A DNA stretch of 64,000 bases from the NCBI RefSeq assembly GCF_003151135.1, contig NZ_QEQK01000005.1:124001-188000 (forward strand), in the 5' to 3' direction. The position numbers and the translations under genes are program-made. The number at the start of each line of letters is the position of its first letter. Position 1 is the first letter of the stretch. This DNA is from Abyssibacter profundi (GTDB lineage: Bacteria; Pseudomonadota; Gammaproteobacteria; Nevskiales; OUC007). Of this stretch, positions 1-9,300 are shown one piece after another. Below the pieces are notes generated by a model. That model worked only from the letters and a program-made list of their open reading frames with translations. It was not told where the DNA came from and did not search any database.

Positions 1-386
1 GCTGTCACCAGTACATCGACGGCATCGGTTTCGGGTTCGAGCGTTACGACGGCGTGGGTGACTACCGCTCCACCGAAAATGGTCAGAACGTCGACGATTC
101 CGGTGAGGTCGTGGACATCGAGGGTTTCCGCACCGGGACCAATGACCCGTTCTTTGGTACGCGCCAGCTGGGCACGCTGTTGGCCAACAGCCCGGCCGCC
201 CAGGACTGCGCCGTCACCCAGTACTACCGCTACGCCCGCGGATACGCGGAGGGCGAGGCCGACGCCTGTGTGCTGGAAGACCTCACCCAGTCCTTCCGCG
301 ACAGCGGTTTTGATCTCAGGACGATGCTGATGGACTTGATCGCACATCCCAGTTTCGTGCGCCGCACTGCCGGAGGTGACGCATGA
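1..386 (+). CDS. Planctomycete-type cytochrome-like protein, C-terminal part (DUF1588/DUF1585)
   Basis: Only the last 127 or so codons are in the window, reading in frame from base 3; the start lies upstream. The visible part opens with CHQYIDGIGFGFERYDGVGDYR, matching the end of DUF1588, where a CxxCH-like motif is followed by DPIGFaFExFDaxG; the first Cys would be off the edge. It then runs into a DUF1585-like tail (FGTRQLGTLLANS, then LMDLIAHPSFVRR). Such proteins are large, exported, predicted haem proteins of unknown reaction, abundant in Planctomycetes and also found in some Proteobacteria. The stop overlaps the start of the following DUF1552 gene by 4 bases (ATGA), and the two families usually occur as a pair. 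Family assignment is fairly sure; function is unknown. Confidence 0.82.
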   Translation, partial: CHQYIDGIGFGFERYDGVGDYRSTENGQNVDDSGEVVDIEGFRTGTNDPFFGTRQLGTLLANSPAAQDCAVTQYYRYARGYAEGEADACVLEDLTQSFRDSGFDLRTMLMDLIAHPSFVRRTAGGDA

Positions 387-1702
387 TCCGGCGTCCGGTG
401 TCCCGCCGCGGCTTTCTGCGTGGCATGGCACAGGCCGGCGCGGCCCTGCCATTGTCTGCGCTGCTACATCGCTCTGCGCTGGCTGCAGAGGGCGGTGGCG
501 TGCCGCGGGCGCTATTCGTATTCATTCCCGACGGCTGTGCGCCGGAGCTGTGGCATCCCAGTGGGGACACTTACAACTTCACGCTGCCGCGCATGACTGA
601 CCCGCTAGAATCGGTGCGTCAGCACTGCGTGTTCCTCAGCGGACTGAACATGTACTCCGGTGGATCGACGCATGAGGGCGGGGTGGCCAAGGTGCTCACC
701 GCCACCGGGGACATCTCCATGGATGTGTTCATCGGCCAGTACTTCAAGGATCAGACGCCACATGCGTCCATCCATCTGGGCGTGGCCTCGAATCATCAGA
801 ACGGCTCCGGCTACATGTCCTACCTGGGTTCGGGGCAGCCGATTTCACCGGAGGACAACCCGTTGTCGGCCTACGAGCGGATGTTTGGTCCCCCCGGCGG
901 GGTCGAGGACATCGAGAATCGCCGCAAGCTGTCGGTGCTGGACGCCGCCATGGGTGACCTCAATACTCTGCAGACCCGCCTGGGCCAGGCGCAGCGCCAG
1001 AAGCTGGAACTGCATATGGAATCACTGCGTGAGGTGGAGAACCGGATTCTCGCCGCCGACCAGGCGGGTGCCGGGGCCTGTTCCCAGCCGGATTGGAACC
1101 GCGAAGGCTGGACCATCCCCGAGGGGTATAACAGCTACCCGAAGTATCACGATCGGGATGATCAGTTCGCCACCGTTGGCAAGTTGCAGATGGACCTCGC
1201 CGTGCAGGCGCTCAGCTGCGACATGACGCGCAGCCTGTCGCTGCAGTGGTCGCACCCGGTTAGCCCCACGCATTTGCAACCGGAGACCGGTGCTTCGCAG
1301 CGGCATCATGATTCCTCGCATTTCGACGCCAGCAACCTGGCCTCGGCCGAGAATTTCGTGCTCTACAAGCGCTGGTTCACCGAGCAGTTTGCGTACTTGC
1401 TGCGTGAACTCGATGCGCAACCGGAGGGTGACGGGACGCTGCTCGACAACACCGTGATCTTCCTGTGTTCTGAGCTGGGTCACTCCTCGCGGCATGACCA
1501 TCGCAATATGCCGTTTGTGCTGGCGGGTCGCGCCGGTGGTCTGGAGACCGGCCGGGCACTGGATTATTCCTCGGCGCACAATGGCGACGGCGAGACGCAT
1601 GCCAAACTGCTGGTGTCGATTGCCAACGCGGTGGGCATCCCCATCAACAGTTTCGGATACACCGGCCACGGAGACGGGCCGTTGCAGGGGCTATACGCAT
1701 GA
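383..1702 (+). CDS. Tat-exported DUF1552 protein
   Basis: 439 residues. The N-terminus has a twin-arginine signal, SRRGFLRG at residues 7-14, followed by a hydrophobic Ala/Leu stretch and a probable cleavage site near residue 35 (ALA-AEGG), so the protein is probably exported folded. The body matches DUF1552 (FIPDGCAPELWHPSG, FLSGLNMYSGGSTHEGG, SLSLQWSHP, CSELGHSSRHDHRNMPFVLAG), a family thought to be related to the DUF1501/sulfatase-like fold; no reaction is known. It overlaps the upstream cytochrome-like gene by 4 bases and the downstream thioredoxin gene by 4 bases, so all are probably one operon. The start was chosen because of the ATGA overlap and the Tat motif immediately after it. Confidence 0.88.
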   Translation: MIRRPVSRRGFLRGMAQAGAALPLSALLHRSALAAEGGGVPRALFVFIPDGCAPELWHPSGDTYNFTLPRMTDPLESVRQHCVFLSGLNMYSGGSTHEGGVAKVLTATGDISMDVFIGQYFKDQTPHASIHLGVASNHQNGSGYMSYLGSGQPISPEDNPLSAYERMFGPPGGVEDIENRRKLSVLDAAMGDLNTLQTRLGQAQRQKLELHMESLREVENRILAADQAGAGACSQPDWNREGWTIPEGYNSYPKYHDRDDQFATVGKLQMDLAVQALSCDMTRSLSLQWSHPVSPTHLQPETGASQRHHDSSHFDASNLASAENFVLYKRWFTEQFAYLLRELDAQPEGDGTLLDNTVIFLCSELGHSSRHDHRNMPFVLAGRAGGLETGRALDYSSAHNGDGETHAKLLVSIANAVGIPINSFGYTGHGDGPLQGLYA

Positions 1703-2205
1703 CACGATGGATCTTCGCGGTAATGGGCTTGCTGGGGGCGGTGACCGCCAGCGCGGTGGAGCTGGGTCAGGTGGCGCCCGAGACCCGCGGCGAACGGCTG
1801 CTTTACGACCAGACGCTGGATCTGGCGGATCTGCGCGGCAAGACCGTTTTGCTGGATTTTTGGGCGTCGTGGTGCGGGCCCTGCAAGCAGTCGCTGCCCA
1901 TGCTCGATCAGCTGCGCAGTGACCTGGTGGCTGGCGGCTATCCCGATCTGTTCGAGATTGTCGCCGTGAATCTGGATGAGAACCCCGAGGCGGCACGCCG
2001 GTTTCTCAAGCGCTATCCCGTGAGCTATCCGGTGATCACCGACCCGGAGGCCAGCCTGGCCGCGGTTTATAAGATTCCGACGATGCCGACCTCGTTCATC
2101 ATCAATCCGCAGGGCGTGGTGACCTGGCGGCACGAGGGCTTTCGTCCGTCGGAGATATCGGAGATTCGCAAGCAACTGGTCCAGACCATGAACGGGCAGC
2201 CCTGA
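1699..2205 (+). CDS. TlpA/ResA-like exported thioredoxin
   Basis: 168 residues with a signal peptide (hydrophobic residues 5-18, cleavage near ASA-VELG). The active site WCGPC is at residues 58-62, and the cis-proline region reads MPTSF, both as in TlpA/ResA/AhpC-TSA thioredoxins. These act in the periplasm as thiol-disulfide reductants, often keeping haem-binding or metal-binding cysteines reduced. Here the likely clients are neighbours: the cytochrome-like protein upstream, or the Cys-ending DUF4266 lipoprotein encoded next (the TGATG overlap shares one base). The family is clear; the client is inference. Confidence 0.9.
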   Translation: MTRWIFAVMGLLGAVTASAVELGQVAPETRGERLLYDQTLDLADLRGKTVLLDFWASWCGPCKQSLPMLDQLRSDLVAGGYPDLFEIVAVNLDENPEAARRFLKRYPVSYPVITDPEASLAAVYKIPTMPTSFIINPQGVVTWRHEGFRPSEISEIRKQLVQTMNGQP

Positions 2206-2432
2206 TGCGGTCGCGGTACACCACCGGCGTGACGCTCATGGCAGCCCTGTTCATGCTGGCTGGCTGTTCGGTGACTCCCCTCAAACCCTGGGAGCGAGGG
2301 CATCTGGCCGAGCCGACCATGGCCTGGGAACCCGATCCACTGGCGGCGCAGCTGGAATCGCATGTCTATTTCAGCAAGGAAGCCTCCACCGGCGGTGCCA
2401 GCGTCGGTGGCGGCGGTTGCGGATGCAATTAG
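2205..2432 (+). CDS. DUF4266 small lipoprotein with a GGGGCGCN tail
   Basis: 75 residues. The lipobox is LAG-C with Cys21 as the acylated residue, so the mature protein has only about 55 residues. It contains PWERG and ends in a Gly-rich tail, GGASVGGGGCGCN, with Cys72 and Cys74. This architecture matches DUF4266, a family regularly encoded beside a thioredoxin, a DUF3570 protein and ApbE, exactly as here. The paired terminal cysteines suggest binding of a metal or cofactor, or thiol chemistry with the coupled thioredoxin, but no function is established. The start codon overlaps the thioredoxin stop (TGATG), implying translational coupling. Confidence 0.85.
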   Translation: MRSRYTTGVTLMAALFMLAGCSVTPLKPWERGHLAEPTMAWEPDPLAAQLESHVYFSKEASTGGASVGGGGCGCN

Positions 2433-2472
2433 CCGGGCGCCAGCCTGCTCGCGGGAACCGGAGACTCCCAGG

Positions 2473-3672
2473 ATGACCGATCAGAAAAAACGCCCCGGCA
2501 GTGCCGCCCTCCAGGCCCTGACCGCGGCGGCAATGACCCTGCCGGCCTACCAGGCTGCGGCGGCCACCCGTGACGAGACCACCCGCGTGTCCTTGCGGAC
2601 GGCCCTTTACGACGAGGCCGAACTGGACCCGGCGCAGGTGTCTTCCGACACCACCGAGCGCTATGACATCGAGGTGGGCCAGTTTCGTGCCAGCGCCCCG
2701 CTGGGCGAGCACTTTGCCGTGGCGCTGGATGTGGCCTACGAAACCATGTCCGGGGCCTCGCCCTGGTTTGTGCAGCCGGATGCCGATGGCCGCCCGGTGC
2801 AGGTCATGAGCGGCGCAACCATTGACGACGCGAGGACGGACATCCTGCTGTCGCTGTCCCGGTATAACGAAGCCGGGCGGCGGGTTTCGTTGTCGCTGGG
2901 GCAGTCCACAGAGAATGACTACGAGTCCCACAACCTGGGGCTGGAGGTCGAGTGGGAGGATGCTGACAAGATGACCGCCTACACCCTGGGGGGTGGCGTC
3001 TCATCCGATCGCATTACGCCCACGGATGCGCAGACCCGTTTCCCCAGTCGGCCCGACGATGAGGACAAGCAGTCGATGACAGTGCTGGGGGGCATCTCCC
3101 AGATTCTCGGGCCCAAGACCGTGATTCAGACGGCGTTGTCCGTCAGCTATCTGGACGGTTACCTGTCCGACCCCTACAAGCTGGTCTCGGTCGAGGACGA
3201 CCTGCGTCAGGACGCGCGGCCCGACGGCCGATGGACGGCTGCCTGGACCACCCGGCTGCGTCGGCGGTATGCCGGCGTTGGCGCCACGGCGCACCTGGAT
3301 TATCGGCTTTACGGTGACGACTGGAACGTGGTGTCGCACACGCTGTCGTTGGCCTGGTACCAGGGCGTCGGCGAGCGGCTGACGCTGACGCCCAGCCTGC
3401 GCTACTACAGCCAGAGCCAGGCTTTTTTCTACCAGCCCTTCTTCCGTGCCCGCCGGGACGACAACCTGTATTCCAGCGACTACCGGCTGTCGCCCTATGG
3501 GGCCGTGACCCTGGGCTTGTCCGGCGAATATCGCTGGGAGCAGCTCAGCCTGACGGCGAGCTTCGAGCGCTACGACAGCAGCGGCGACTATGCAGTGGGC
3601 TCCGTGGTCACCGAGAACCCGGGGCTGGTCGATTTCACGGTGCTCGCGGTCGGTTTGCAGTACGCATTCTGA
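2473..3672 (+). CDS. DUF3570 outer-membrane protein
   Basis: 399 residues from the ATG at 2473; a longer frame open from 2362 would overlap the DUF4266 gene and lacks a signal. The N-terminus has an Ala-rich export signal ending near AYQAAAA. The rest alternates polar and hydrophobic residues as in a beta-barrel and ends in Phe (LQYAF), typical of outer-membrane proteins. Two motifs stand out: SGAS at residues 93-96 (in YETMSGASPW) and SGAT at 113-116 (in QVMSGATIDD). They resemble the Dxx(S/T)GAT sequence that ApbE modifies with FMN, although the leading Asp is Glu or Gln here. With apbE next door, covalent flavinylation is possible but untested. DUF3570 has no assigned function. Confidence 0.85.
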   Translation: MTDQKKRPGSAALQALTAAAMTLPAYQAAAATRDETTRVSLRTALYDEAELDPAQVSSDTTERYDIEVGQFRASAPLGEHFAVALDVAYETMSGASPWFVQPDADGRPVQVMSGATIDDARTDILLSLSRYNEAGRRVSLSLGQSTENDYESHNLGLEVEWEDADKMTAYTLGGGVSSDRITPTDAQTRFPSRPDDEDKQSMTVLGGISQILGPKTVIQTALSVSYLDGYLSDPYKLVSVEDDLRQDARPDGRWTAAWTTRLRRRYAGVGATAHLDYRLYGDDWNVVSHTLSLAWYQGVGERLTLTPSLRYYSQSQAFFYQPFFRARRDDNLYSSDYRLSPYGAVTLGLSGEYRWEQLSLTASFERYDSSGDYAVGSVVTENPGLVDFTVLAVGLQYAF

Positions 3673-3674
3673 GC

Positions 3675-4625
3675 GTGACCATGCAGGCCGTGGAGTTTCA
3701 CGCCATGGGCTGTCCCTGCAAGGTGCAGGCGCAGACCCAGGCGGCCTGTGACGCCGCCCGGCGGGTCGTGGACGACCTCGAGGCCCGGTATTCCCGTTAT
3801 CGCCCCGACAGCCTGTTGTCAGCGGCCAATCGCTCAGCCGGCGCCCCCCAGGGGTGGAAGGCCGACCCGGAAACCGCGCGCTTGTTGGACTTTGCCCAGG
3901 CGGCCTACGAGCAAAGCGAGGGCGGCTTTGACATCACGGCCGGCGTGCTGCGTCGGGTCTGGGATTTTCGCAGCGGGCGCCTGCCCACGCCGGATGCAGT
4001 CCGAGCCTGTCTGGGTGATGTTGGCTGGAGCCGCGTGGGTTGGGATGGGGACACCCTGCGCTTGCCGGCCGGCATGGAGCTGGACTTTGGCGGTTTTGTG
4101 AAGGAGTACGCCGCGGATGCGGCGGCAGCCGCCGCGCGTGCGGCTGGCGCCCGGCATGGGCTGGTCGACCTGGGGGGAGACCTGGCCGTCATCGGGCCGG
4201 ATGACAGGGGCGCGCCGTGGCAGGTCGGTATTCGCGATCCCCTGGGCAGCACGCAGCCTGTGGCCCGTATCGCGCTGGGACAGGGCGGGCTTGCCAGTAG
4301 CGGCATGTATGAGCGCTGCATCCGCGTTGGTGATCGCGTCTACGGGCATGTACTCGACCCCCGCACCGGCTGGCCCCCCGAAGAGGGCCTGGCGGCCGTG
4401 TCGGTCCAGGCCGAGAGCTGTCTGATCGCCGGCATTGCGGCCACCGTGGCGCTGGTGCATGGCGCGCAGGCAGGGCAGCGTTGGCTGGACCAGCTGGGCC
4501 TGCCTTATGTGACGGTGGATCGGTCGGGCCGACGCCGGTTCGGGCCGGCGTCGGCCTCGGATCAGGGCGCGGGTGCGGCGGGTCCAATCAACGGCAGCGA
4601 GAGCGTGCCTTCGACATTGACCTGA
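3675..4625 (+). CDS. apbE: FAD:protein FMN transferase (ApbE family)
   Basis: 316 residues from GTG 3675, or 314 from ATG 3681; neither start has a clear ribosome-binding site. ApbE transfers FMN from FAD to Ser/Thr of exported target proteins. Family signatures are present: LDFGGFVKEYAAD, HGLVDLGGDLAVIG, SSGMYER and YGHVLDPRTGWP, the last two belonging to the flavin/Mg-binding region. Oddly, no signal peptide or lipobox is visible, whereas typical ApbE is periplasmic. It starts 2 bases after the DUF3570 stop and closes the operon. Its 3' end overlaps the convergent lipoprotein gene by 64 bases, and the last ~20 residues beyond FGPASA may not be conserved. Confidence 0.9.
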   Translation: MTMQAVEFHAMGCPCKVQAQTQAACDAARRVVDDLEARYSRYRPDSLLSAANRSAGAPQGWKADPETARLLDFAQAAYEQSEGGFDITAGVLRRVWDFRSGRLPTPDAVRACLGDVGWSRVGWDGDTLRLPAGMELDFGGFVKEYAADAAAAAARAAGARHGLVDLGGDLAVIGPDDRGAPWQVGIRDPLGSTQPVARIALGQGGLASSGMYERCIRVGDRVYGHVLDPRTGWPPEEGLAAVSVQAESCLIAGIAATVALVHGAQAGQRWLDQLGLPYVTVDRSGRRRFGPASASDQGAGAAGPINGSESVPSTLT

Positions 4626-6154
4626 CCGACCAGCCCCGAGGAGCCCGCATACTGGTCGAGTACGCCGCCCTGGACCGTCAGCAGCAGCTCATCGCCCTCC
4701 GCCAGCCGCGCGAACACGCCGTTCAGTTCGATGCTGAACGCGCCGTAGCCGCGCACGGGGCGATACTGGTTTTGCAGGACGACGTCTGTCCCCTCACTGC
4801 GCTTGGTCAGCGACAGGAAGAAAATCGGATCGCCCACGCCGGCGTCGCCCAGCAGCGGATCGGTCACCGTGATGTCCAACCGCGGGATGCCGGCGACGAC
4901 ATCGCCGCCCGGCGGCGCCGTATACACCGAGACATGGATGGGGCTGAGCCCCCCGACTTCGCCGGTGGTCACACTCATGGTCTCCAGGGCCACATCGGTG
5001 CCGCCGACGCTGACCGCGTTCACCACCACCGCATCGTCACCTGAGCCGCCGAGCATCAGGCAGATCGGCGGAACGAAATCCGCGACATTGGCGCGGCCGT
5101 ACAGTTTCTCTTCGAACCAGGCGAAGGTGGCGTCCGCACGTTCGATGTCGCCGCAGTGGTCGCCGCCATCGCCATTGTCCACGCCATGGCCCTGGGCCTT
5201 GGTGAACAGGCGAACATCGCCGCCCTGCTCGGAGAGACAGCGAAAGTTGTGATAGGCGTCGTTGAAGTTGAACAACGTGTCCTGGGCGCTCTGGGTGATG
5301 AAGGCATCGATTGCCGTCAGCCCGCCGGGCGCGGTAAAGGCGTTGTCGCCGTTGCAGTGTGAGGCCGGGCTGTTCTGGTACAGCAGCGCCAGATTGTCCT
5401 CACTCAGCATGTTCAGGGTCAGGCCCTCCAGCAGGCCCTGGTTGACCTGGGCATCCTGGGTGTTGGGGGGTAGATTCCCGCCTGCCGACAGCAGCGTGGC
5501 CCAGAACGACTTAAAGACGTTGCCCGAGAACAGGCTGTACCGCAGATCATGCCAGGTGATGTCAGGGGCGATGGCATCCAGACGGTGCTTGGCGTCGATG
5601 GCGTAGATCAACAGTTGGTAGCCACCGCCGTAACTGCCGCCGATGGCACCGATTAAGGGGTTGCCCTTGCCCAGGCCGGTGTCCAGACCCGTCGGGTCAT
5701 AGGCCAGCCAATCCAGATTGGCTTCGGCCCAGTCGAGCACCTGCAGCAGGTCTTGGCCCTCCAGGGCCGGATCCAGAATTCGGATGGTGCCGCCGGACTC
5801 GTTGTGACCGCGTTCGTCGATGCTGATGACGCCGTAACCGGCATTGAGCAAACGGCCCATGAGGCTGTCATCGCCCGGGCGGGTGGTTTGACGCGAGCCG
5901 CCATAGCCGTGGCTATGCAGGATGAGCGGGTAGGTGGCGCCCTCGGTCACGGTCGTCGGTTCGATGAGCGTGATGGCAATGGCTTCGCCATCCACCGCTG
6001 AATCAAGGACGATTTGCTCGACGACACCATCGCGGGTTTCGCCGCCGCCGTTGACCGGTCCGGGCGCGTCTCCGCCGCCTCCGCTGCTTCCGCAGGCCGT
6101 GAGCAAGCCACCCAGCAATAGTCCGCCGAGCCGAAGATAAGTCGGATAGTTCAT
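4562..6154 (-). CDS. Lipoprotein of the alpha/beta-hydrolase (S15/CocE-like) type
   Basis: 530 residues from the ATG at 6154; an upstream extension to 6268 lacks signal features. The signal peptide ends in lipobox LTAC with Cys21, followed by a Gly/Ser-rich linker. The hydrolase domain begins near residue 45; HSHGYGG (80-86) is oxyanion-like and GGSYGG (172-177) gives nucleophile Ser174. FNDAYHNF and KAQGHGVDNGDGGDHC probably hold the acid and His residues. The C-terminal ~150 residues form a jelly-roll-like beta domain, as in X-Pro dipeptidyl-peptidase/CocE proteins. The substrate is unknown (ester or peptide). It is convergent with apbE and has no co-directional close neighbour except ileS upstream at 6381. 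Confidence 0.75.
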   Translation of the reverse strand: MNYPTYLRLGGLLLGGLLTACGSSGGGGDAPGPVNGGGETRDGVVEQIVLDSAVDGEAIAITLIEPTTVTEGATYPLILHSHGYGGSRQTTRPGDDSLMGRLLNAGYGVISIDERGHNESGGTIRILDPALEGQDLLQVLDWAEANLDWLAYDPTGLDTGLGKGNPLIGAIGGSYGGGYQLLIYAIDAKHRLDAIAPDITWHDLRYSLFSGNVFKSFWATLLSAGGNLPPNTQDAQVNQGLLEGLTLNMLSEDNLALLYQNSPASHCNGDNAFTAPGGLTAIDAFITQSAQDTLFNFNDAYHNFRCLSEQGGDVRLFTKAQGHGVDNGDGGDHCGDIERADATFAWFEEKLYGRANVADFVPPICLMLGGSGDDAVVVNAVSVGGTDVALETMSVTTGEVGGLSPIHVSVYTAPPGGDVVAGIPRLDITVTDPLLGDAGVGDPIFFLSLTKRSEGTDVVLQNQYRPVRGYGAFSIELNGVFARLAEGDELLLTVQGGVLDQYAGSSGLVGQVNVEGTLSLPLIGPAAPAP

Positions 6155-6337
6155 GTCTCCCCCAAGGTCAGCCGGGTCACGCCCGGTCGTTATCACAAGC
6201 CGGATTGTTGCGGCTTTATGACAGCTTGTGGCGCCGTGGGACGTGGCGACCAGACGACAGGCCGTCACGGCCGCGTGGTCGGTCGGGCGTCGTCAATCGG
6301 CTGGGCGGCGGCAGGTCGCAGCGCCCTGCATCAGGAA

Positions 6338-6371
6338 CGCCGCTGCGCACGGTCTCTGCGAAGCAGCGGCG
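6338..6371 (-). terminator. Hairpin downstream of ileS
   Basis: A perfect 9-base inverted repeat, CGCCGCTGC and GCAGCGGCG, encloses a 16-base loop about 10 bases beyond the ileS stop. There is no clear U-tract, so it may be a Rho-dependent end or simply RNA structure. It lies in the 226-base gap between ileS and the lipoprotein gene, in which I see nothing else. Confidence 0.3.
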
Positions 6372-6380
6372 GCTGGTGCA

Positions 6381-9300
6381 TCAAAGCCGCGTGACGTCCA
6401 ATGTCAGTGTTGCGCCATCCAGGTCGAAGGACTCGCTGATCGCCGCGTCGACATCCCCCGGGGCAAGCTCGGTTGCCAGGGTTTCCCGGGCAATCCAGTC
6501 TCCGTGGGTCTCCAGGGCTTCGGCCAGAACGCCATCGGCCTGCCAGCGCACCCGAATGCGGTCGGTAACGGCGAAATCGGCTTGCTTGCGCAGATTCTGG
6601 ATGCGGTTGATGACCTCGCGGGCCAGGCCCTTGGCACGCAGCTCCGGCGTCATGGTGGTATCCACGGCGACGGTGATGCTGCCTTCACGCAGTGCGGCCC
6701 AGCCCTCGGCGCCCTGGGTTTCGATGATCAGGTCGTCGCCAGCCAGTTCAAAGGCTTGACCACCGAGCTCCACGGTAATCGGCTGTCCGTCGGCGGCGGC
6801 GTTGATCTGTGACTCATCGAGTTGCTGGATCAGGCCGGCCAGCTGCTTCATCTGCTTGCCGGCCCGCTTGCCCAGGACACGGAAGTTGGGCTTGACCGTC
6901 CGCTGGATGAGCTCAGAGCGGCCGTCCACATAGTCCAGCGCCTCGACGTTGACCTCATCGAGGATGAGGTCACGCACCTGCTCGATGGCCTCGCGTTCGA
7001 CGCCCGGTTCCAGCACAACCGAGACCTGTGCCAGCGGCTGGCGGACATTGAGCTTGTGGGTGTTGCGCAGCGCCAGCGTCGTCGAGACGATCGTGCGCGC
7101 CAGTGCCATGCGGTGTTCCAGCGCCGGGTCGATCTCGGCCTGCTGGGGCTCGGGGAAATCGGCCAGATGCACGGAACTGGCCGCCGAGTCATCGGCGAGC
7201 AGGGCCTGATGCAGCCAGTCGGCGTAGAACGGGGCGATGGGGGCCATCAGCCGGGCAATGCCCAGCAACACGGCATGCGTGGTCTGGTAGGCCGCACGCT
7301 TGTCTTGGTCCGAGATGCCGGTGTCTTTCTTGCCGGCCCAGAACACCGGTCGTGAGCGGCGGATGTACCAATTGGACAGAGCATCGACCAACGACTCGAT
7401 GGCCCGGGCCGCCCGGGTCGGGTTGTAGGCATCGAGCGCCTCGATCACCTCGGCAGTCGTGCTGTGCAGGCGCGACAGCATCCAGCGGTCCAGTTCCCGA
7501 CGCTCGGCGACGGGGACCGGGTCGGCTGTCGGGTCGATGCCATCGATGTTGGCGTAACTGGCGAAGAAGCTGTAGACGTTGGTCACCGTCATGAACAGCT
7601 TGCGCCGGGTTTCGACAATGCCGGCGTCCGCGTACTTGGTGCTGTCCCAGGGGGGCGAGGCCGCCATCAGATACCAGCGCACGGCATCGGCGCCATGCTG
7701 GTCCAGGGCCTCGAAGGGGTCGACCGTATTGCCCTTGGACTTGGACATCTTCTCGCCCTTGGCGTCCAGCAGCAGGCCGTTGACGACCACGTTCTTGTAG
7801 GCCACCGAGTCCATCACCAGGGTGGCGATGGCGTGCAGGGTGTAGAACCAGCCGCGGGTCTGGTCCAGGCCTTCGGCGATGAAGTCCGCCGGGAAATTGC
7901 GTTCGAACGCGTCCTTGTTCTCGAACGGATAGTGCCACTGGGCGAAGGGCATGGCGCCCGAGTCGAACCAGACGTCGATGATTTCCGGAACACGGCGCAT
8001 GGTGCCGCCCTGGCCATCCGGCCAGGTGATGTCGTCAACAAACGGGCGATGCAGGTCCAGAGCCTCGTCGCCCGGCCAGGCGTCGCCGGCCTTGGCCTTG
8101 AGTTCTTCGATGGAGCCGATCATCTCGACCTGCTCGGGGTCCCGGTCGGAGACCCAGATGGGCAATGGGGTGCCCCAGAAGCGATGGCGGGACAAGGCCC
8201 AGTCGACATTGTTCTTCAGCCACTCGCCAAATCGGCCGCGGCCGACATGTTCGGGCTGCCAACCGATGTGCTCGTTCAGCTCGACCAGCCGCTGCTTGAC
8301 GGCGGTGGTGCGGACAAACCAGCTCTCCACCGGGTAGCTCATCAACGGCGTGCCGCGCCGCCAGTCATGCGGATAGTTGTGCAGATACTGGTCCCGCTTG
8401 AAGAGCAGGCCGCGTTCTTTCAGGTCCCGGCAAATCGGCTTGTCGGCATCCTTGAACCAGAGGCCACCGACCAGCGGGATGTCGTCCTCAAAATGGCCAT
8501 CGCGACGGATCGGGTTGACCATGTCCACACCGAGACGGCGAGCGGTCTCGAAGTCATCGGCGCCGAAGGCTGGCGCGGTGTGCACAATGCCGGTGCCATC
8601 TTCGGTGGTCACGTAGTCAGCCGTCGCCACCACGTGGGCGCCGGGATGGCCGACGTAGTGATCGAAAGGAGGGGTATAGCGGGTGCCGGCCAGGGCCTCC
8701 CCGGTCATGCGCTCCAGCACCTCGAAGTCTTCGCCCAGCACCTGGGCGGCCAGGGCTTCGGCGACGATGTACCGTCCAGATTCGGTTTGTGCCTTGACGT
8801 AGGTGATGCTGGGGCCAACGGCCAGCAGCAGGTTGGAGATCAAGGTCCAGGGCGTGGTGGTCCAGGCGAGAAACGCCGTGCCGGGGTCATCGACCAGCGG
8901 GAAAGCGGCGATGACGGCGGGGTCAGCCACTTCCTTGTAGCCAAGGCTGACCTCATGGCTGGATAGCACGGTGCCGGTGCCGGGCGAGTACCAGTGAATC
9001 TTATGACCCTTGTAGATCAGGCCCTTGTCCCATAGCTGCTTGAGCAGCCACCACACCGATTCGATGTAGTGGTTGTCGTAGGTGACGTAGGGGTTGTCCA
9101 GATCGACCCAATAGGCCATACGCTGGGTGAGCGTGTTCCACAGCTCGGTGTACTCGCCGACGCTGTTCTTGCAGGCGGCGTTGTACTCGGCAATGCCATA
9201 GGCCTCGATGTCTTCGCGGGACTTCAGACCCAGCTTCTTTTCGACCTCGATCTCCACGGGCAGGCCGTGGGTGTCCCAGCCGGCCTTGCGGTCGACGCGG

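Noticed and set aside
7464-8966. 500-codon open frame on the plus strand
   Set aside because: Antisense to ileS; the long frame follows from high-GC codon bias, not from a gene.
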